In this document: positions 62,623 to 64,000 of the stretch, piece after piece | Position numbering within the stretch: position 1 is the stretch's first letter | Layout: the number at the start of each line of letters is the position of its first letter | Source: Actinomyces lilanjuaniae | GTDB lineage: Bacteria; Actinomycetota; Actinomycetes; Actinomycetales; Actinomycetaceae | Reading direction: 5' to 3' | Length of the DNA: 64,000 bases | NCBI RefSeq assembly: GCF_003606385.1 | Contig: NZ_CP032514.1 | Span: 1,798,001-1,862,000, forward strand | The notes under the pieces: model-generated | Database searches by the model: none | Seen by the model: only the letters and a program-made list of their open reading frames with translations | Told to the model about the DNA's origin: nothing | Made by a program: the position numbers and the translations under genes

Positions 62623-64000
62623 CGCCTCTCCCCCAGGTCCTTGAGGGCAGCCCGCGCGGCCAGGTATCCGCACATGCCGTGCGCACCAGCACCCGGCGGG
62701 GTGGCGGCCGAGCACAGGTAGGCCCCGGGGACGCCGGTGGCGTACGGGTTGGCGGCGAGTCGCGGCCGCGCCACCAACTGGCGCGCCGTGCTGGCACCCG
62801 CGATGATGTCCCCGCCGACGTAGTTGGCGTTGGCCGCCTGGAGATCGAGGGCCGAGCGGGAGGTGGAGGCCAGGACACGCTCGCGGAAACCCGGGGCGTA
62901 GCGCTCGATCTCGTCAGTGACCAGCCGTGTGACGTCACCGGGCCAGCCCGCCGGGACGTGGGCGTAGGCGTAGAGGGGGTACACGCCCCCACGGGCCCGG
63001 CCCGGGTCAGCCAGGTACTGCTGGCCCACCAGGATGAAGGGGTGCCGCGGCATCCGCCCGCGCCAGACCTCCTGCTCGGCGGCAGCGACCTGGGCCAGGG
63101 TCCCCCCAAGGTGGACCGTACCCGCCTGCCGGGAGGGCAGGTGTCGCCAGGGCACCCCCTCGGCCACGGCCATGTCCACCTTGGCCACCCCCGGCCCGTG
63201 CCGGTAGGCCCGGTAGGCCCGCGCCACGTGTCCCGGCAGGGCATCGGCAAGGATCTGGGCAGCCGCAGCGGGCGAGGTGTCCAGCATGAGCAGGCTGCCC
63301 GGCTCCACCTCCCTGCGTGACCTGATACGCCGTCCGGTCTCGATCTCGACCCCGCGCGCCGCGCCCGGCGCAGCACCGCGTCCCTGATCGCGCCAGAGCC
63401 GCCCTGGGCCACCGGCCACCCGCAGCCGTGGGCCGCCGCCAGCAGCGCCAGAGCGATGGCCGAGGAGAAGGGCGCCCCAAGGGGCGCAGCGCGTGCGCAG
63501 CGGCACCAGCGAACAGGGCACGGGCCGCCTCGCCCCTCCACGCCCGCGCCAGCATCGCCGCGGGCGTAGCAGCAGGGGCGCCGTACCGGGCCAGGACCAA
63601 CGGGTGAGTCGGCATGTGGGCCACGGGCTGGAGGATCTCCGCCGACAGCGCGTCAAAGTGCTCGGCCAGCGGGCCGAGCAGCCCGGCCCAGACCGCCCCG
63701 TCCCCGCCCAGGCCCGCCGCCGTGTCCGCGACGCTGCGGTGAAGGACGGCCCCGCGCCCGTCAGGCAGTGGGTGGGCCAGCTCGTAAGGGGCCCAGCGCC
63801 ACCGCAGTCCCTCCCCCTCCAGGCCAAAGCGGCTCATAAACGGTGAGACCGGGCCAAAGGGGTGGAACGCCGAGCACGTGTCATGCACCAGCCCCGGCAG
63901 CGTCAGCTCCTCCGAGTCGACACCGCCACCAATCCTGTCACCCGCCTCGACCACGCGCACAGCCAGGCCAGCCTCGGCCAGCGTCACGGCGGCAGCCAGC
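62619..64000 (-). CDS. FAD-dependent oxidoreductase (phytoene-desaturase-like), 5' end beyond the window, two apparent frameshifts
   Basis: The N-terminal frame at the window edge reads TLAEAGLAVRVVEAGDRIGGG, the second half of an FAD/NAD-binding Rossmann motif. It continues to AAHALRPLG, breaks at a GGGG run near 63481, passes through APFSSAIALALLAAAHGCGWPVAQGG, breaks again at a GGGG run near 63353 and continues VEIETGRRIRS to AATPPGAGAHGMCGYLAARAAL and a stop at 62619. Adding one G at each break gives a typical NAD(P)/FAD amine-oxidase/CrtI-like protein. Substrate unknown. Confidence 0.8.

Overview
The window is high-G+C DNA with the gene style of the Actinomycetaceae, most likely Actinomyces or a close relative. 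The evidence is frequent GTG starts, 1-14 base overlaps between consecutive genes, many apparently leaderless starts and an actinobacterial housekeeping order. Genus is inferred from gene content only; no rRNA or tRNA gene was seen. The chromosomal backbone is the conserved series lepA, trmB, hemW, hrcA, dnaJ, rsmE, phoH, ybeY, a CNNM/CorC gene and era, all on the minus strand. It is interrupted by accessory blocks at about 12-15.9 kb and 20-33.4 kb.

Layout. 1-2.2 kb: edge of a mobile element with a Fic/VbhA-type toxin-antitoxin pair, a coiled-coil mobilization-like protein and a second VbhA-like gene. 2.3-12 kb: putA, a membrane alpha/beta hydrolase, then era-CNNM-ybeY-phoH. 12-15.9 kb: a methyltransferase, an EamA transporter broken by a 14-bp tandem duplication, and a TetR-regulated ABC-2 exporter with a near-consensus leaderless promoter. 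15.9-20.2 kb: rsmE, yggS, dnaJ and hrcA with a CIRCE operator. 20.2-24.6 kb: DUF3097, an antiporter, a K+ channel and a membrane protein. 24.7-31.7 kb: a SorC regulator, an AlaX editing protein and a galactitol-type PTS / class II aldolase / DhaKL operon. 32-37.6 kb: a DUF4143 ATPase behind 23-bp repeats, then hemW-trmB-lepA. 37.8-49 kb: galactofuranose and polysaccharide functions (glf, GT2, GtrA), a LytTR two-component system and two unlike GH3 enzymes, one circularly permuted.

The most interesting part is 50.8-62.6 kb. A tightly coupled plus-strand operon encodes an HTTM-like membrane protein, an alpha/beta hydrolase, a small SdpA-like anchored protein, a SAM methyltransferase, two tiny proteins and two paralogous Ala/Gly-rich precursor peptides. 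Both peptides carry a linaridin-type PxxxTP motif. The operon faces an ABC exporter and, beyond that, a LuxR-type two-component system. Between exporter and two-component system sits an AT-rich sdpC-sdpA-sdpB-sdpI cassette (SDP cannibalism-toxin type) flanked by 266/265-bp near-identical direct repeats. The repeats duplicate the 5' end of the exporter ATPase gene, so the cassette looks like a recent insertion beside an older peptide locus. Both peptide systems use an HTTM protein plus a partner with the same W-x-F-F-x3-P motif.

Caution: seven genes carry 14 frame breaks in total, and nearly all are repaired by adding one base to a run of four G or C. This points to systematic homopolymer undercalling, so these genes are probably intact in the organism.
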